Below, piece after piece: positions 8,916-18,129 of a stretch of 64,000 nt of DNA. The position numbers and the translations under genes were made by a program. The notes below the pieces were generated by a model. The model made no database searches. It was not told where the DNA came from and saw only the letters and a list, made by a program, of their open reading frames with translations. Position 1 is the first letter of the stretch, and every line of letters starts with the position of its first letter. The stretch is from Cypionkella psychrotolerans (GTDB taxonomy: Bacteria > Pseudomonadota > Alphaproteobacteria > Rhodobacterales > Rhodobacteraceae): assembly GCF_001294535.1 (NCBI RefSeq), contig NZ_LGIC01000033.1, positions 208,044 through 272,043 on the forward strand, read 5' to 3'.

Positions 8916-9329
8916 ATGCCCGGCAATACTTCCCCGATTTTCTCAAAAGTTGCCCGTGTCGAGTGGGCGGGCGGCATTACGGCGGCCAATACCGCCAAGG
9001 ATGGCACTGGCACTGTCGATACGGTGTTCACGGCGGATGCGACGAATGGCTCGTATCTGCAAAAGCTGAATGTGAGGCCGAAAGGCACCAATGTGGCCTC
9101 GGTGCTGCGGGTGTTTTTGAACAATGGTGCGACCAATGCGACGGCCGCCAATAACGTGCTGATCGCGGAATTGTCGCTGCCTGCGACCACGCTTTCGGAA
9201 GCGGCGGCTTTGTCGGGCAATGAACTGCCGCTGAACATCCCGGTTCCCCCCGGCTACCGGGTGCAGGTGGCTTTGGGCACGGCGGTGGCGGGCGGTTATG
9301 CGGTGGCAGGTTTGGGGGGGGATTACTGA
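8916..9329 (+). CDS. Small phage-like protein of unknown function
   Basis: A 137-residue protein, probably all-beta, with no signal peptide or membrane segment. It is preceded by AGGAGA and starts 10 bases after the DUF2793 gene; its stop shares one base with the start of the glycine-rich gene. Order and spacing say it works with its neighbours, perhaps as a baseplate, fibre-cap or assembly factor. I do not recognise a named family. Confidence 0.6.
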   Translation: MPGNTSPIFSKVARVEWAGGITAANTAKDGTGTVDTVFTADATNGSYLQKLNVRPKGTNVASVLRVFLNNGATNATAANNVLIAELSLPATTLSEAAALSGNELPLNIPVPPGYRVQVALGTAVAGGYAVAGLGGDY

Positions 9330-10195
9330 TGAGTTTTCCGCATTTCCTGCCGCGAGAGGCAGGACAGACCCGGCGGTTTGATCCTTCGGGTGCGGCGGGC
9401 CAATGGCAGAGCTACACGGTGCCGCTGGGCGCTGTGCTGCTGGAGATCGTGCTGGTCGGCGGGGGGGGCGGCGGTGGGGCTGGCTTTGCAGCGGCAGCGG
9501 CTGCGGCGCGCGGCGGTGGCGGTGGCGGTGGCGGTGGGGCGGTGTCGCGCATCGTCGTCGCGGCGGCACTGCTGCCGGGGACGCTGTTCGTATCGGCGGG
9601 CGCGGGCGGTGCGAGTGGGGGGGCGGGGGGGGGCTCAACCATCGGTGTCGCCCCGGTTGCGGCGGTGGCGAGCGGCTTGGCCAGCGCCAATGGCGGTGGC
9701 GCGGGTGGCACGGGCACCGGGGCGGCGGTGGGGGCTGCGGGGGCTGCGGGCACTATCTCCACCGGCGGGGCCTATTCGGCGCTGGGCAGTTTTATCAGCG
9801 TCGCGGGGCAAGCGGGCGGCGCGGGTGGGGCTGTGGCGGGTGGCACTGGCACGGCGGTGGCGTTTGGTGGCGTCAATATTTTCATCACAGGCGGCGCAGG
9901 GGGGGGCGGGGCAACCTCGGCTGATTTCGCGGGCGGCGCGTTGAATGGGGCTGGGCTGTGCCCGACGCTTGCAGGCGGTGCGGCGGGCAGCAACAACGGT
10001 GCGGCGGGCTATGAGCTATGGTTGCCGCCAACCTTCTCGGGTGGTTCGGGCGGTGGGGCTTCGAACACTGCTGCGGGCGGGACGGGTGGCGCGGGCGCGC
10101 GCGGCTCGGGCGGCGGCGGCGGCGGGGCTGGCGTTACCGCAGGTCAGGGTGGGCGCGGCGGCGACGGCTTTGTGCTGATCACCTGTATTTCGTAA
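9329..10195 (+). CDS. Glycine-rich fibre-like protein
   Basis: A 288-residue protein. The first 45 residues look like a receptor-proximal or attachment fold (FDPSGAAGQWQSYTVPLGAVLLEIVLVGGGG), the rest is dominated by glycine and alanine with GGAGG and GGGGGG runs. Such glycine-rich C-termini occur in phage fibre tips and autotransported surface proteins. It is translationally coupled to the gene before it. The run of G residues in the DNA makes this a likely slippage or sequencing trouble spot, but the frame stays open throughout. Confidence 0.65.
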   Translation: MSFPHFLPREAGQTRRFDPSGAAGQWQSYTVPLGAVLLEIVLVGGGGGGGAGFAAAAAAARGGGGGGGGGAVSRIVVAAALLPGTLFVSAGAGGASGGAGGGSTIGVAPVAAVASGLASANGGGAGGTGTGAAVGAAGAAGTISTGGAYSALGSFISVAGQAGGAGGAVAGGTGTAVAFGGVNIFITGGAGGGGATSADFAGGALNGAGLCPTLAGGAAGSNNGAAGYELWLPPTFSGGSGGGASNTAAGGTGGAGARGSGGGGGGAGVTAGQGGRGGDGFVLITCIS

Positions 10196-10213
10196 ATTGC
10201 GGCAAGCGCGCGG

Positions 10214-10240
10214 GGCCGGGGGCAAGTCCTCCGGCCTTTT
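10214..10240 (+). terminator. Probable terminator of the spike operon
   Basis: Stem GGCCGG (10214-10219) pairs with CCGGCC (10231-10236), extended inward with one mismatch, and is followed by TTTT. It lies about 20 bases after the glycine-rich gene and before ugd. Confidence 0.65.
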
Positions 10241-10349
10241 GCATGGCTCGCGACTTTTCGCTTGATTTTCCACGCTTTGATTGTTCGCGGATTTGACACA
10301 GTGCCCGGCTCTGCCTAAGACAAGACTGGAACAGCCAGGAGCGTTTGGC

Positions 10350-11654
10350 ATGAAGATTGCGATGATCGGAACCGGTTATGTCGGTTTGGTTTCGGGCGTG
10401 TGTTTCTCGGATTTCGGGCATGAGGTGATTTGCGTCGACAAAGATCCCGGCAAGATCGAGCGTTTGCGCGCGGGTGAGGTGCCGATCTTTGAGCCGGGGC
10501 TAGAGGCCTTGATGGCGAAGAACGTCAGCGCCGGGCGGTTGTCGTTCACGCTGGATCTGGCCGAGGCTGTGGCGGGCGCAGATGCGGTGTTTATCGCGGT
10601 GGGCACCCCGACGCGGCGCGGTGACGGCCATGCAGATCTGACCTATGTGATGACGGCGGCGGAAGAAATCGGCCGCGCCTTGACGGGTTATGCGGTGATT
10701 GTCACCAAATCGACGGTGCCCGTGGGGACCAACCGCAAGGTGGCCGAGGCTGCTGCTGCGGCCAACCCGGATGCCAAGTTCGACGTGGCCTCAAACCCGG
10801 AATTCCTGCGCGAAGGCGCTGCGATTGACGACTTCATGCGGCCCGACCGGGTTGTGGTGGGGGTCGAATCTCAGCGCGCGCGCAAGGTGATGGCGGATAT
10901 TTACCGCCCGTTGTTCCTGCGCGAATTTCCGGTGGTCTACACCGGGCTTGAGTCCGCCGAGATGATCAAATACGCGGCCAATGCGTTTCTGGCGACCAAG
11001 ATCACCTTCATCAACGAAATCGCGGCTTTGTGCGAGAAGGTTGGCGCGGATATCAAGGATGTGTCGAAAGGCATGGGGATGGATGGCCGCATCGGCAATA
11101 AGTTCTTGCACGCAGGCCCCGGTTATGGCGGGTCGTGTTTTCCCAAGGATACCATGGCTTTGGCCCGTATTGGTCAGGATCATGCTGTGCCGATGCAGAT
11201 CACAGAGACCGTGATCAAGGTTAACAATGAAATCAAGCGCCGGATGATCGACAAGATCGTTGATCTGTGTGACGGCAGCCTGAACGGCAAGACCATCGCC
11301 GTGCTGGGTGTCACCTTCAAGCCCAACACCGACGATATGCGCGACGCGCCCAGTTTGACCATTGTGCCCGCCTTGGTGGGCGGTGGTGCGAAGGTGCGCG
11401 TCGTTGATCCGCAGGGCCAGCGCGAGGGCGAGGCGCTGTTGCCGGGGGTGAAATGGGTCGAAAGCCCGTATCAGGCGGCGCATGGTGCTGATCTGGTGGT
11501 GCTGCTGACCGAATGGAACGAGTTCCGCGCCTTGGATCTTGCGAAGCTGGCGAAGAAGATGGTCACGCCGCGGATGGCCGATCTGCGCAATATATACTCG
11601 CTGGAAGAAGCCACCGAGGCAGGGTTTGAAACCTATGTCGCGGTGGGGCGCTAA
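10350..11654 (+). CDS. ugd: UDP-glucose 6-dehydrogenase
   Basis: A 434-residue UDP-glucose dehydrogenase that makes UDP-glucuronate, the precursor of acidic polysaccharide sugars. Visible are the N-terminal Rossmann motif GTGYVGLVSG, the substrate loop with FLREGAA, the catalytic cysteine motif GPGYGGSCFPKD, and a second Rossmann-like domain. The start at 10350 gives the family N-terminus MKIAMIGTGYVG and has AGGA about 10 bases upstream; the frame is open further but is not conserved there. It leads a three-gene sugar cluster with a glycosyltransferase and galE. Confidence 0.96.
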   Translation: MKIAMIGTGYVGLVSGVCFSDFGHEVICVDKDPGKIERLRAGEVPIFEPGLEALMAKNVSAGRLSFTLDLAEAVAGADAVFIAVGTPTRRGDGHADLTYVMTAAEEIGRALTGYAVIVTKSTVPVGTNRKVAEAAAAANPDAKFDVASNPEFLREGAAIDDFMRPDRVVVGVESQRARKVMADIYRPLFLREFPVVYTGLESAEMIKYAANAFLATKITFINEIAALCEKVGADIKDVSKGMGMDGRIGNKFLHAGPGYGGSCFPKDTMALARIGQDHAVPMQITETVIKVNNEIKRRMIDKIVDLCDGSLNGKTIAVLGVTFKPNTDDMRDAPSLTIVPALVGGGAKVRVVDPQGQREGEALLPGVKWVESPYQAAHGADLVVLLTEWNEFRALDLAKLAKKMVTPRMADLRNIYSLEEATEAGFETYVAVGR

Positions 11655-11726
11655 GCCGAGGGAAGTGGTTTAAGCTTTGCCGGGGCGACAGGCTCTGGCA
11701 AAGCTTGGTGCAAGTGAGGTGCTCGG

Positions 11727-12644
11727 ATGTCTGAGGCGAAAGACTCGATCCTTTTCGTGGTGGATGGCCCGGGGCTTGAGGCGCAGTCTATGCTGCTGGC
11801 CGCGTCTTTGGCCAAGTATCACCCCGATCGCAGCAAGGTTGACCTGATCGCCTATGTCTCGCCACGCTCGGCGGACAGCTTGTCAGAGGTGACGCGGGCG
11901 CTTTACGCCGATTGCGGTGTGCAGGTGCAGCCCTTGCCCTCGGCTGACGGTGTTTGGGCCAAGCCCTATCCGCATGGCAATAAGATCCTCGCCTGTGCGG
12001 CCCCGCGCAGCTCACACCGCAGCCTGTTCATTGACACCGATACGGTCTGCCTTGGCCCGCTGACCGGGCTTGATCTGGTGGGTCCTGATGCGGTGGCGGT
12101 GGTGCCGGAGGGTCTGCCGACTTGGGGCAAAGAGCCCGACAAATGGCCGCGCGCCTATGATTTCTTTGGCCTGCCGCTGCCGGAAGATCGGGTGCAACTG
12201 ACGCGGGGGCGGCAGCTGGATTATCTGCCCTATTTCAACGGCGGTTTTATCAGCTTTAGCGACCTGCCGCGCTCCGGTTCGACCACGAATTTTGCGCAAG
12301 ACTGGTTGCAGACCGCCATCGACTTTGACCATGGCTGCCCGATCAAGGGCAAGCGGCCTTGGCTGGATCAGATCACGCTGCCGCTGACGATGAAGCGGTT
12401 CGGCTTTTCCTATCAGGTGCTGCATGAGCTGTGGAACTTCTCGATCGCGGACCGTTTGAAGCTGAACCGCGCGAAAAAGGCCCGGTTGATCCATTATCAC
12501 CGTTTTGTCCATCTGAAGCGGCTCGACTTCCACGCCACCTTCATCGCTGATGCGCTGGCCTGTGTGCCTGCCGCGATGGCGGAGGCGCTGCTGGCGCAGT
12601 TGAGCAGTCTCGCCGTCGATCCGGTGGAAACAGCGGCGGCGTGA
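11727..12644 (+). CDS. Putative DxD glycosyltransferase (GT8-like)
   Basis: A 305-residue cytoplasmic protein that looks like a GT-A-fold glycosyltransferase. Evidence is the motif YPHGNKI at about residues 81-87 followed by LFIDTDT (DTD at 103-105), the usual metal and sugar-nucleotide site, and later YFNGGF and PWLDQITLPL. A paralogue with the same motifs is encoded on the other strand at 41647-42648. Its place between ugd and galE suggests surface polysaccharide synthesis. Donor and acceptor cannot be inferred. Confidence 0.7.
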   Translation: MSEAKDSILFVVDGPGLEAQSMLLAASLAKYHPDRSKVDLIAYVSPRSADSLSEVTRALYADCGVQVQPLPSADGVWAKPYPHGNKILACAAPRSSHRSLFIDTDTVCLGPLTGLDLVGPDAVAVVPEGLPTWGKEPDKWPRAYDFFGLPLPEDRVQLTRGRQLDYLPYFNGGFISFSDLPRSGSTTNFAQDWLQTAIDFDHGCPIKGKRPWLDQITLPLTMKRFGFSYQVLHELWNFSIADRLKLNRAKKARLIHYHRFVHLKRLDFHATFIADALACVPAAMAEALLAQLSSLAVDPVETAAA

Positions 12645-12739
12645 CGTGTAAATTTGCCCGCAGTCTCGGCGATTGCGCTGGACCTTGGCGCTAAAACTCT
12701 CGTTTAGTCGCGGCATTGGCTGGGGATGGGCGAAAGCGG

Positions 12740-13729
12740 ATGATGCAAAAGCATGTGTTGGTGACGGGCGGGGCGGGCTATATTGGCGCGCATGCCTGCA
12801 AGGTTTTGGCGCAGGCGGGCTTTGTGCCGGTGGCGTTTGACAACCTGTCGACCGGCTGGGCGGAGGCCGTTAAATTCGGGCCATTTGTGCAAGGCGATCT
12901 GCTGAATCGTGCCCAGATCGACGCGGCCTTCCTGCGCTATCGCCCCGTTGCCGTCATGCATTTTGCCGCGCTGTCGCTGGTTGGCGAGTCGATGTCCGAC
13001 CCGGGGCGCTACTGGCGCACCAATGTCAACGGCTCGCTCAATCTGGTAGAGGCGGCGGTGGCGGCGGGCTGCATGAACTTCGTGTTCTCCTCGACCTGCG
13101 CGACTTATGGCGATCAGGATGGCGTGCTGCTGGATGAAAACACCCCGCAGCATCCGATCAATTCCTATGGCGCGTCAAAGAAAGCCATCGAGGAAATTCT
13201 GAAGAATTTTGGCGCGGCTTACGGTCTGAACCATGTGATCTTCCGTTATTTCAACGTCGCAGGTGCCGACCCCGAGGCCGAGGTGGGCGAACAGCACCGC
13301 CCGGAAACCCATCTGATTCCGCTGATGCTGGATGCGATTGAGGGCCGCCGCCCGGCGCTGACGGTGTTTGGGCAGGACTATCCGACACCCGACGGCACCT
13401 GCGTGCGCGATTATGTGCATGTGATGGATCTGGTCGACGCGCATGTGAAGGGGCTGAATTGGCTGCTCGACGGACGCGGCAACCGGGCGTTCAATCTGGG
13501 CACCGGGCATGGCTTTTCGGTGCGTCAGGTGATTGATGCCAGTCGTGTTGTGACCAACCGCGACGTACCGATCCTCCAAGGCCCGCGCCGCGCAGGCGAT
13601 GCGGCGGCGCTGGTGTCGGGTTCGGACCGCGCCCGCGCCGAATTGGGGTGGGAGCCAATACGCTCCACCCTGCCCGAGATGATCCGTGATGCGCTGGGCT
13701 GGAGTCAGACGCCGGGATTTCTGCGCTAA
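12740..13729 (+). CDS. galE: UDP-glucose 4-epimerase
   Basis: A 329-residue extended short-chain dehydrogenase interconverting UDP-glucose and UDP-galactose. The NAD motif GGAGYIGAH is at the N-terminus, the catalytic S-T pair lies in FSSTCATYG and the Tyr-Lys pair in YGASKKAIE, followed by the RYFNVAGAD substrate phrase. The start at 12740 is the in-frame ATG closest to the glycine motif; a few extra residues upstream are not conserved. It completes a ugd-glycosyltransferase-galE set for polysaccharide precursors. Confidence 0.95.
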   Translation: MMQKHVLVTGGAGYIGAHACKVLAQAGFVPVAFDNLSTGWAEAVKFGPFVQGDLLNRAQIDAAFLRYRPVAVMHFAALSLVGESMSDPGRYWRTNVNGSLNLVEAAVAAGCMNFVFSSTCATYGDQDGVLLDENTPQHPINSYGASKKAIEEILKNFGAAYGLNHVIFRYFNVAGADPEAEVGEQHRPETHLIPLMLDAIEGRRPALTVFGQDYPTPDGTCVRDYVHVMDLVDAHVKGLNWLLDGRGNRAFNLGTGHGFSVRQVIDASRVVTNRDVPILQGPRRAGDAAALVSGSDRARAELGWEPIRSTLPEMIRDALGWSQTPGFLR

Positions 13730-13783
13730 TTCCTAAAACTTAGCTAAAATTGTCATCCTCTGTGCGCAAATATCCTCGGGGGG

Positions 13784-13829
13784 CACTATTGGCCCTTCGC
13801 CAATAGTGTTTGGGGGCAGACAGCCCCCA
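13784..13829. terminator. Double hairpin between convergent genes
   Basis: Two perfect stems follow each other: CACTATTGGC/GCCAATAGTG (13784-13793 with 13799-13808) and TGGGGGC/GCCCCCA (13811-13817 with 13823-13829). They lie between the ends of galE and the convergent amidase gene and probably stop transcription from both sides. The preceding CAAATATCCTCGGGG string is common at gene ends in Rhodobacteraceae, to my memory. Confidence 0.6.
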
Positions 13830-13834
13830 CGCGC

Positions 13835-14608
13835 TTAGGGCAGGGCGATGTCGCGATAATCCTGCGCTTGGCTCGACAGCCTCCCCGCCTCTACCTGAGG
13901 TACATCGGCAATCAGCAAGGCAGGCCCCATCCCGGCTTGCGCCAACAGCTCACCGTCTGCCCCCACGATCAAAGACCCGCCCGCATAGGTCAAATCGCCC
14001 TCTATCCCGCAGTAATTGGCATAGACGATGCTGATGCCATGATTGGCCGCCATCGCGGGCACCGTGGCACGCATCACATGGGTATAGGGCAGCATATTGG
14101 CGGTGGGCACCAGTAGAACCGTCACGCCTGCCGCCGCCAAAGCCGCGATATGGGGCGCGAATTCAACATCATAGCAGATCAGCAGTGCGGCCTTATGCCC
14201 GGCCAGATCGAAGGTGACATAGGCGTCGCCCGCGCGATAGATCGACGCCTCACGCGCGCCATAAAGCTGGATTTTGCGGTAATGCGCCAGTTCTGCGCCA
14301 TCCGGCCCCAAGGCCAAAGCGGCGTTATAGACCACATCACCATCCCGCTCGGCATAGCCGAACACCAGCCCGCAGCCTGCGCCGTGACAGGCATCGGCAA
14401 GACGATCCTGCCACGCGCCGCCATGCAGCAGCGCCAATTCTGCAATCGCATCGCTGTTATAGCCCGGCGCGAAACTTTCCGGCACCACCAGCATGTCGGC
14501 CCCTGCCGCCCCCGCTGCGCGCAGGGCACGCTCCACGGCCACAAAGGCAGCCTCGCAATCGCCGGCGGACGAGGGTGCTTGCATCAGCGCAAGACGAAGA
14601 TCGGGCAT
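13835..14608 (-). CDS. Carbon-nitrogen hydrolase (nitrilase-superfamily amidase)
   Basis: A 257-residue nitrilase-superfamily enzyme with the full catalytic triad: Glu44 in VVPESF, Lys112 in YRKIQL and Cys145 in LICYDVEF. Such enzymes hydrolyse amides or nitriles in the cytoplasm; the sequence resembles the stereoselective or aliphatic amidase branch, but the substrate cannot be read. The ATG at 14608 is chosen because AGGAG precedes it and it gives the normal N-terminus PDLRLALMQ; the longer open frame is not conserved. Confidence 0.88.
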   Translation of the reverse strand: MPDLRLALMQAPSSAGDCEAAFVAVERALRAAGAAGADMLVVPESFAPGYNSDAIAELALLHGGAWQDRLADACHGAGCGLVFGYAERDGDVVYNAALALGPDGAELAHYRKIQLYGAREASIYRAGDAYVTFDLAGHKAALLICYDVEFAPHIAALAAAGVTVLLVPTANMLPYTHVMRATVPAMAANHGISIVYANYCGIEGDLTYAGGSLIVGADGELLAQAGMGPALLIADVPQVEAGRLSSQAQDYRDIALP

Positions 14609-14727
14609 CGGAGGACTCCTGCTTTGGTTTGGCTGCATCATGGCGCGTGGCGCTTGCCCTGTCACCCCCAGCCGCACTGACTTTCCCTGCGTGCTTTCTG
14701 CATCTGACACAAAACCAAGAGGTCCGC

Positions 14728-14817
14728 TTGCCGCCCCGCCACACTCTGATTTCCAGCGTCAAAGACGAAGGCCCGTTCCTGCTGGAATGGGTGGCGCATC
14801 ATCTGGTGTTGGGGGGT
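14728..14817 (+). pseudogene. 5' fragment of a GT2-family glycosyltransferase gene
   Basis: The TTG at 14728 with AAGAGG 6 bases upstream begins a peptide (RHTLISSVKDEGPFLLEWVAHH is broken here as RHTLISSVKDEG and PFLLEWVAHHLVLG) that matches the N-terminus of family-2 glycosyltransferases of this group. After about 29 residues it changes into the N-terminal part of a restriction-methylation enzyme, still in frame. The rest of the glycosyltransferase is absent, so a deletion or insertion fused the two. Confidence 0.7.
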
Positions 14818-17800
14818 GAACCGCCAAAGCCCGCCACCAGTGATGGCCAGAACAACGACTACCGCTTTGAGCGCCCGGTTAGCTTCACCCATACCGGAGC
14901 GATCAGCCGGGGCGCATCGACCTCTATCGCCGGGGCTGTTTCATCCTAGAGGCCAAGCAGGGTGCCAACCCTGATCCCACCCGACCACCCAGCTTTCGCT
15001 GCTGGGCGACGACGCCATCACCCAGAAAGGCCATGCCCGGCGCGGCTCGGCGAAATGGGATGACACCATGCTGCGCGCCCGCAATCAGGCCTATGGCTAT
15101 GCCCGCGCGGTGGCGAAAGAGGATGGCTGGCCGCCGTTTCTGCCGGCGGTCGATGTCGGCCATGTCATTGAGGTCTATGCCGATTTCTTGCGCCAAGGCC
15201 AAGGTTATACCCAGTTCCCCGACGATCTGCACAACCCTGAGGTCCGCGCTCGGCTGATCGCGATCTGGAATGACCCCTTGTCGCTCGATCCCGCCAAGAT
15301 CAGCGCCGCTGTCACCCGCAAGGTTGCGGGGCATCTGGTGGAACTTGGCCAATTCTTTGAGGGGCAGGGCCATGCGCCCGAAGATGTCGCCACCTTCCTG
15401 ATCCGCTGCCTGTTCACCATGTTTGCTGAAGATGTCGAACTGATCCTGCAGGGCAGCTTTACCGCCAAACTGCAAGACCTGCGCGGCCATCCGCAGCATG
15501 CGCAGCCGACGCTACAATCCCTGTGGCAGACCATGGACACAGGTGGGTTTTCCACCGTGCTGTCCACCGATCTGAAACGCTTCAACGGCGGGTTGTTCAA
15601 GAACGCCACGGCCCTCCCGCTGAACGCCCTGCAACTCGGCCTGTTGATCGAAGCCGCCTCTCACAACTGGCGCGAGGTCGAACCCGCGATCTTCGGCATC
15701 CTGTTGGAGCGGGCCTTGGACAAACGTCAACGCCACAAGCTGGGCGCGCATTACACCCCGCGCGCCTATGTCGAACGCCTCGTGACCCCAACCGTGATGG
15801 AGTCTTTGCGGGCCGATTGGCGGGATGTGCAGGCCTCGGCACTGACCTATGCCACCCAAGACAACCTCAAGGACGTCCGCGCCACGGTGGAGGCTTTCCA
15901 CCGCCGCCTGTGTGACATTCGGGTGCTCGATCCGGCCTGTGGCTCGGGCAACTTCCCTTATGTCGCGCTGGAGCTGATGAAACGGCTGGAGGGTGAGGTG
16001 ATCGCCTTGCTGCGCGATCTGGGGCAGGATCAGGCCGCCTTGGGGCTTGTCGGCCATACCGTCGATCCGCATCAGTTTTTGGGGCTAAAGCTGAACCCTT
16101 GGGCCGCTGCCGTCGCCGAATTTGTGCTGTGGATCGGCTATCTGCAATGGCATTTTCGCACCCATGGCAAGGCCAGCCCCGCCGCGCCTGTGCTGCGCGA
16201 CTTCAAGAATATCGAAAACCGCGATGTCGTGCTGGATTGGGATGCAAGGCGCGAACGCCGCGATACCACCGGCGCGCTGGTCACCCGCTGGGACGAAATC
16301 GGCACCTTTGTGCATAATGTCACAGGTGAGCGGGTGCCTGATCCGCAGGCCCGCACCCAAGTCTTGGATTACACTAAACTCCGCCCCGCCAAATGGCCCG
16401 TGGCCGATTTCATCATCGGCAACCCGCCGTTTTTTGGCGCCTCACGGATGCGCGAGGCTTTGGGCGATGGCTATACCGAGGCGATCCGGGCGGCCTATCC
16501 AAAGGTGCCGGATTCTGCCGATTTCGTGATGTTCTGGTGGGAGAAAGCCGCTTTGGCCGCCCGCGCCTATGCGCCTGCCCACGACAAAGGCTGCCGCCGT
16601 TTTGGGCTGATCGCCACCAATTCCCTGCGCCAAACCTTTAACCGCAAGGTGCTGGAGACGCATCTGAACGACCCCACAACCCCCGCCAGCCTGATCTTTG
16701 CCATCCCTGACCACGCTTGGGTCGATGCAGGCGACGGGGCTGCGGTGGGGATTGCGATGACCGTCGCCGAAAAGGGTCGCTGCGAGGGTCGCCTGTTCAC
16801 CGTAGCCACCGAGTCAAAAACGCCGATGCCAACGAAGCCGCGATGTGTCGCTGAATATGCAACGCGGCATGATCTTCGCTAAGCTGCGGGTTGGGGGCGG
16901 AGGTGGCGGGGGCGAAGACGCTAAGTGCCAATCAGGATATTGCTTATCAGGGAGTTACGCCATTGGGCGAAGGATTCCGCGTCTCCGCGCAAGAGGCGCA
17001 GCAACATCAGCTAGCAATAAAGAAAGGCGCACTGCGCCGCTACATAAACGGAAAGCAGTTCATAGCCGCCAAAGTGCCAGGATACATTATTGATTTCATT
17101 GGAAATACTGAAGCAGAGGCGCGCGTTCAATATCCGGAGTTTTTTTCAACAGGTTCTTGATAGGGTTAAGCCCGCAAGAGCGGAACAGAAGCGGGATAGC
17201 TACAGAACAGGCTGGTGGCAATTTGCTGAAACGCGCGTGAACCTCAGAAAGTCTTCAGCGGGCCTCGCACGTTTTGTTGCAACTTGCAGAACTGCAAAAC
17301 ACAGGGTCTTTGGTTTTCTTGACGCTGATATTTTGCCAGACGCAAAACTGATCGCAATATGCCTCGATGATGCTTGGTTGCTTGCCGTGTTATCATCGCG
17401 CTTTCACATCAGTTGGGCGCCCGCTTCCGGTGCATTCCTAGAAAATCGTCCTAATTACAATCACGCTCAATGCTTCAACCCTTTCCCCTTCCCAACCCCG
17501 TCCGAGCCGCTCAAAGCCGCGCCTGCGGCAACGCGGCGAAGACCTCGACGCGCATTGCAAGCTGCGGCAGGTGCAGCACCCCAAGCTGACGCCGACGGCG
17601 ATGTATAACTGCCTCGAAAAAAACTCCGCGCGGGCGATCGGATTGAGGGTCGCGATAAAGAAACCGACGACCAAGGCCTGATCGGCAGCCTGCGGGATCT
17701 GCTTGACCAGATCGACGCCGCCGTGGCCGAAGCCTACGGCTGGCCCGCCAGTCTGAGTGACGATGAAATCCTGCACAACCTTGTCGCCCTGAACCGCAGC

Positions 17801-18124
17801 CGCACGGCGGAAGAAGCCAACGGCCAAATCCGCTGGCTGCGCCCCGAGTATCAAAACACCGCAGGCCAAGCCGCCGCAGCACAGGGCGAGCAAACCAGCA
17901 TGGACATCGGCCCCGTCCTCACCACCGACAAAACCCCATGGCCGAAAACCATGCCCGAGCAAATCGCCGCCGTCCGTGCAGCCCTTGCTGCGATGGGCGA
18001 GGCGACCCCTGACCAGTTCGCCCGCCACTTCGCCCACGCCACTTCGGCGCAACCCCTGCTGGAAAGCCTCGCCGCCCTCGGCAGCGCCACCCGTGCCGAA
18101 GGTGGGCAGTTCTTGAGTCCGTAA
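14818..18124 (+). pseudogene. MmeI-like type IIL restriction-methylation enzyme, frameshifted
   Basis: Remnant of a single-chain enzyme that both cuts and methylates DNA. Pieces in order: the nuclease motif D-x9-E-x-K (RIDLYRRG...FILEAKQG, near 14913-14970), a helical spacer, the methyltransferase motif I LDPACGSGNF (about 15928-15957) and motif IV NPPF, the target-recognition region, and the C-terminal domain ending at 18124. The start and first residues are lost. The coding frame changes near 14912 and 14985, at about 16830-16890, near 17130 and near 17610. About ten residues are missing after GQGYTQFPD. The longest intact piece is 14985-16830. It can make no full enzyme. Confidence 0.85.
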
Positions 18125-18129
18125 CCGCT

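Noticed and set aside
9403..9924. Alternative frames through the glycine-rich gene.
   Set aside because: They are low-complexity Arg/Trp/Gly translations of the same GGC-rich DNA; the reported frame has a coupled start and a sensible N-terminus.
7295..10195. A prophage.
   Set aside because: No integrase, terminase, capsid, portal, tail or lysis genes; only a spike-like module is present.
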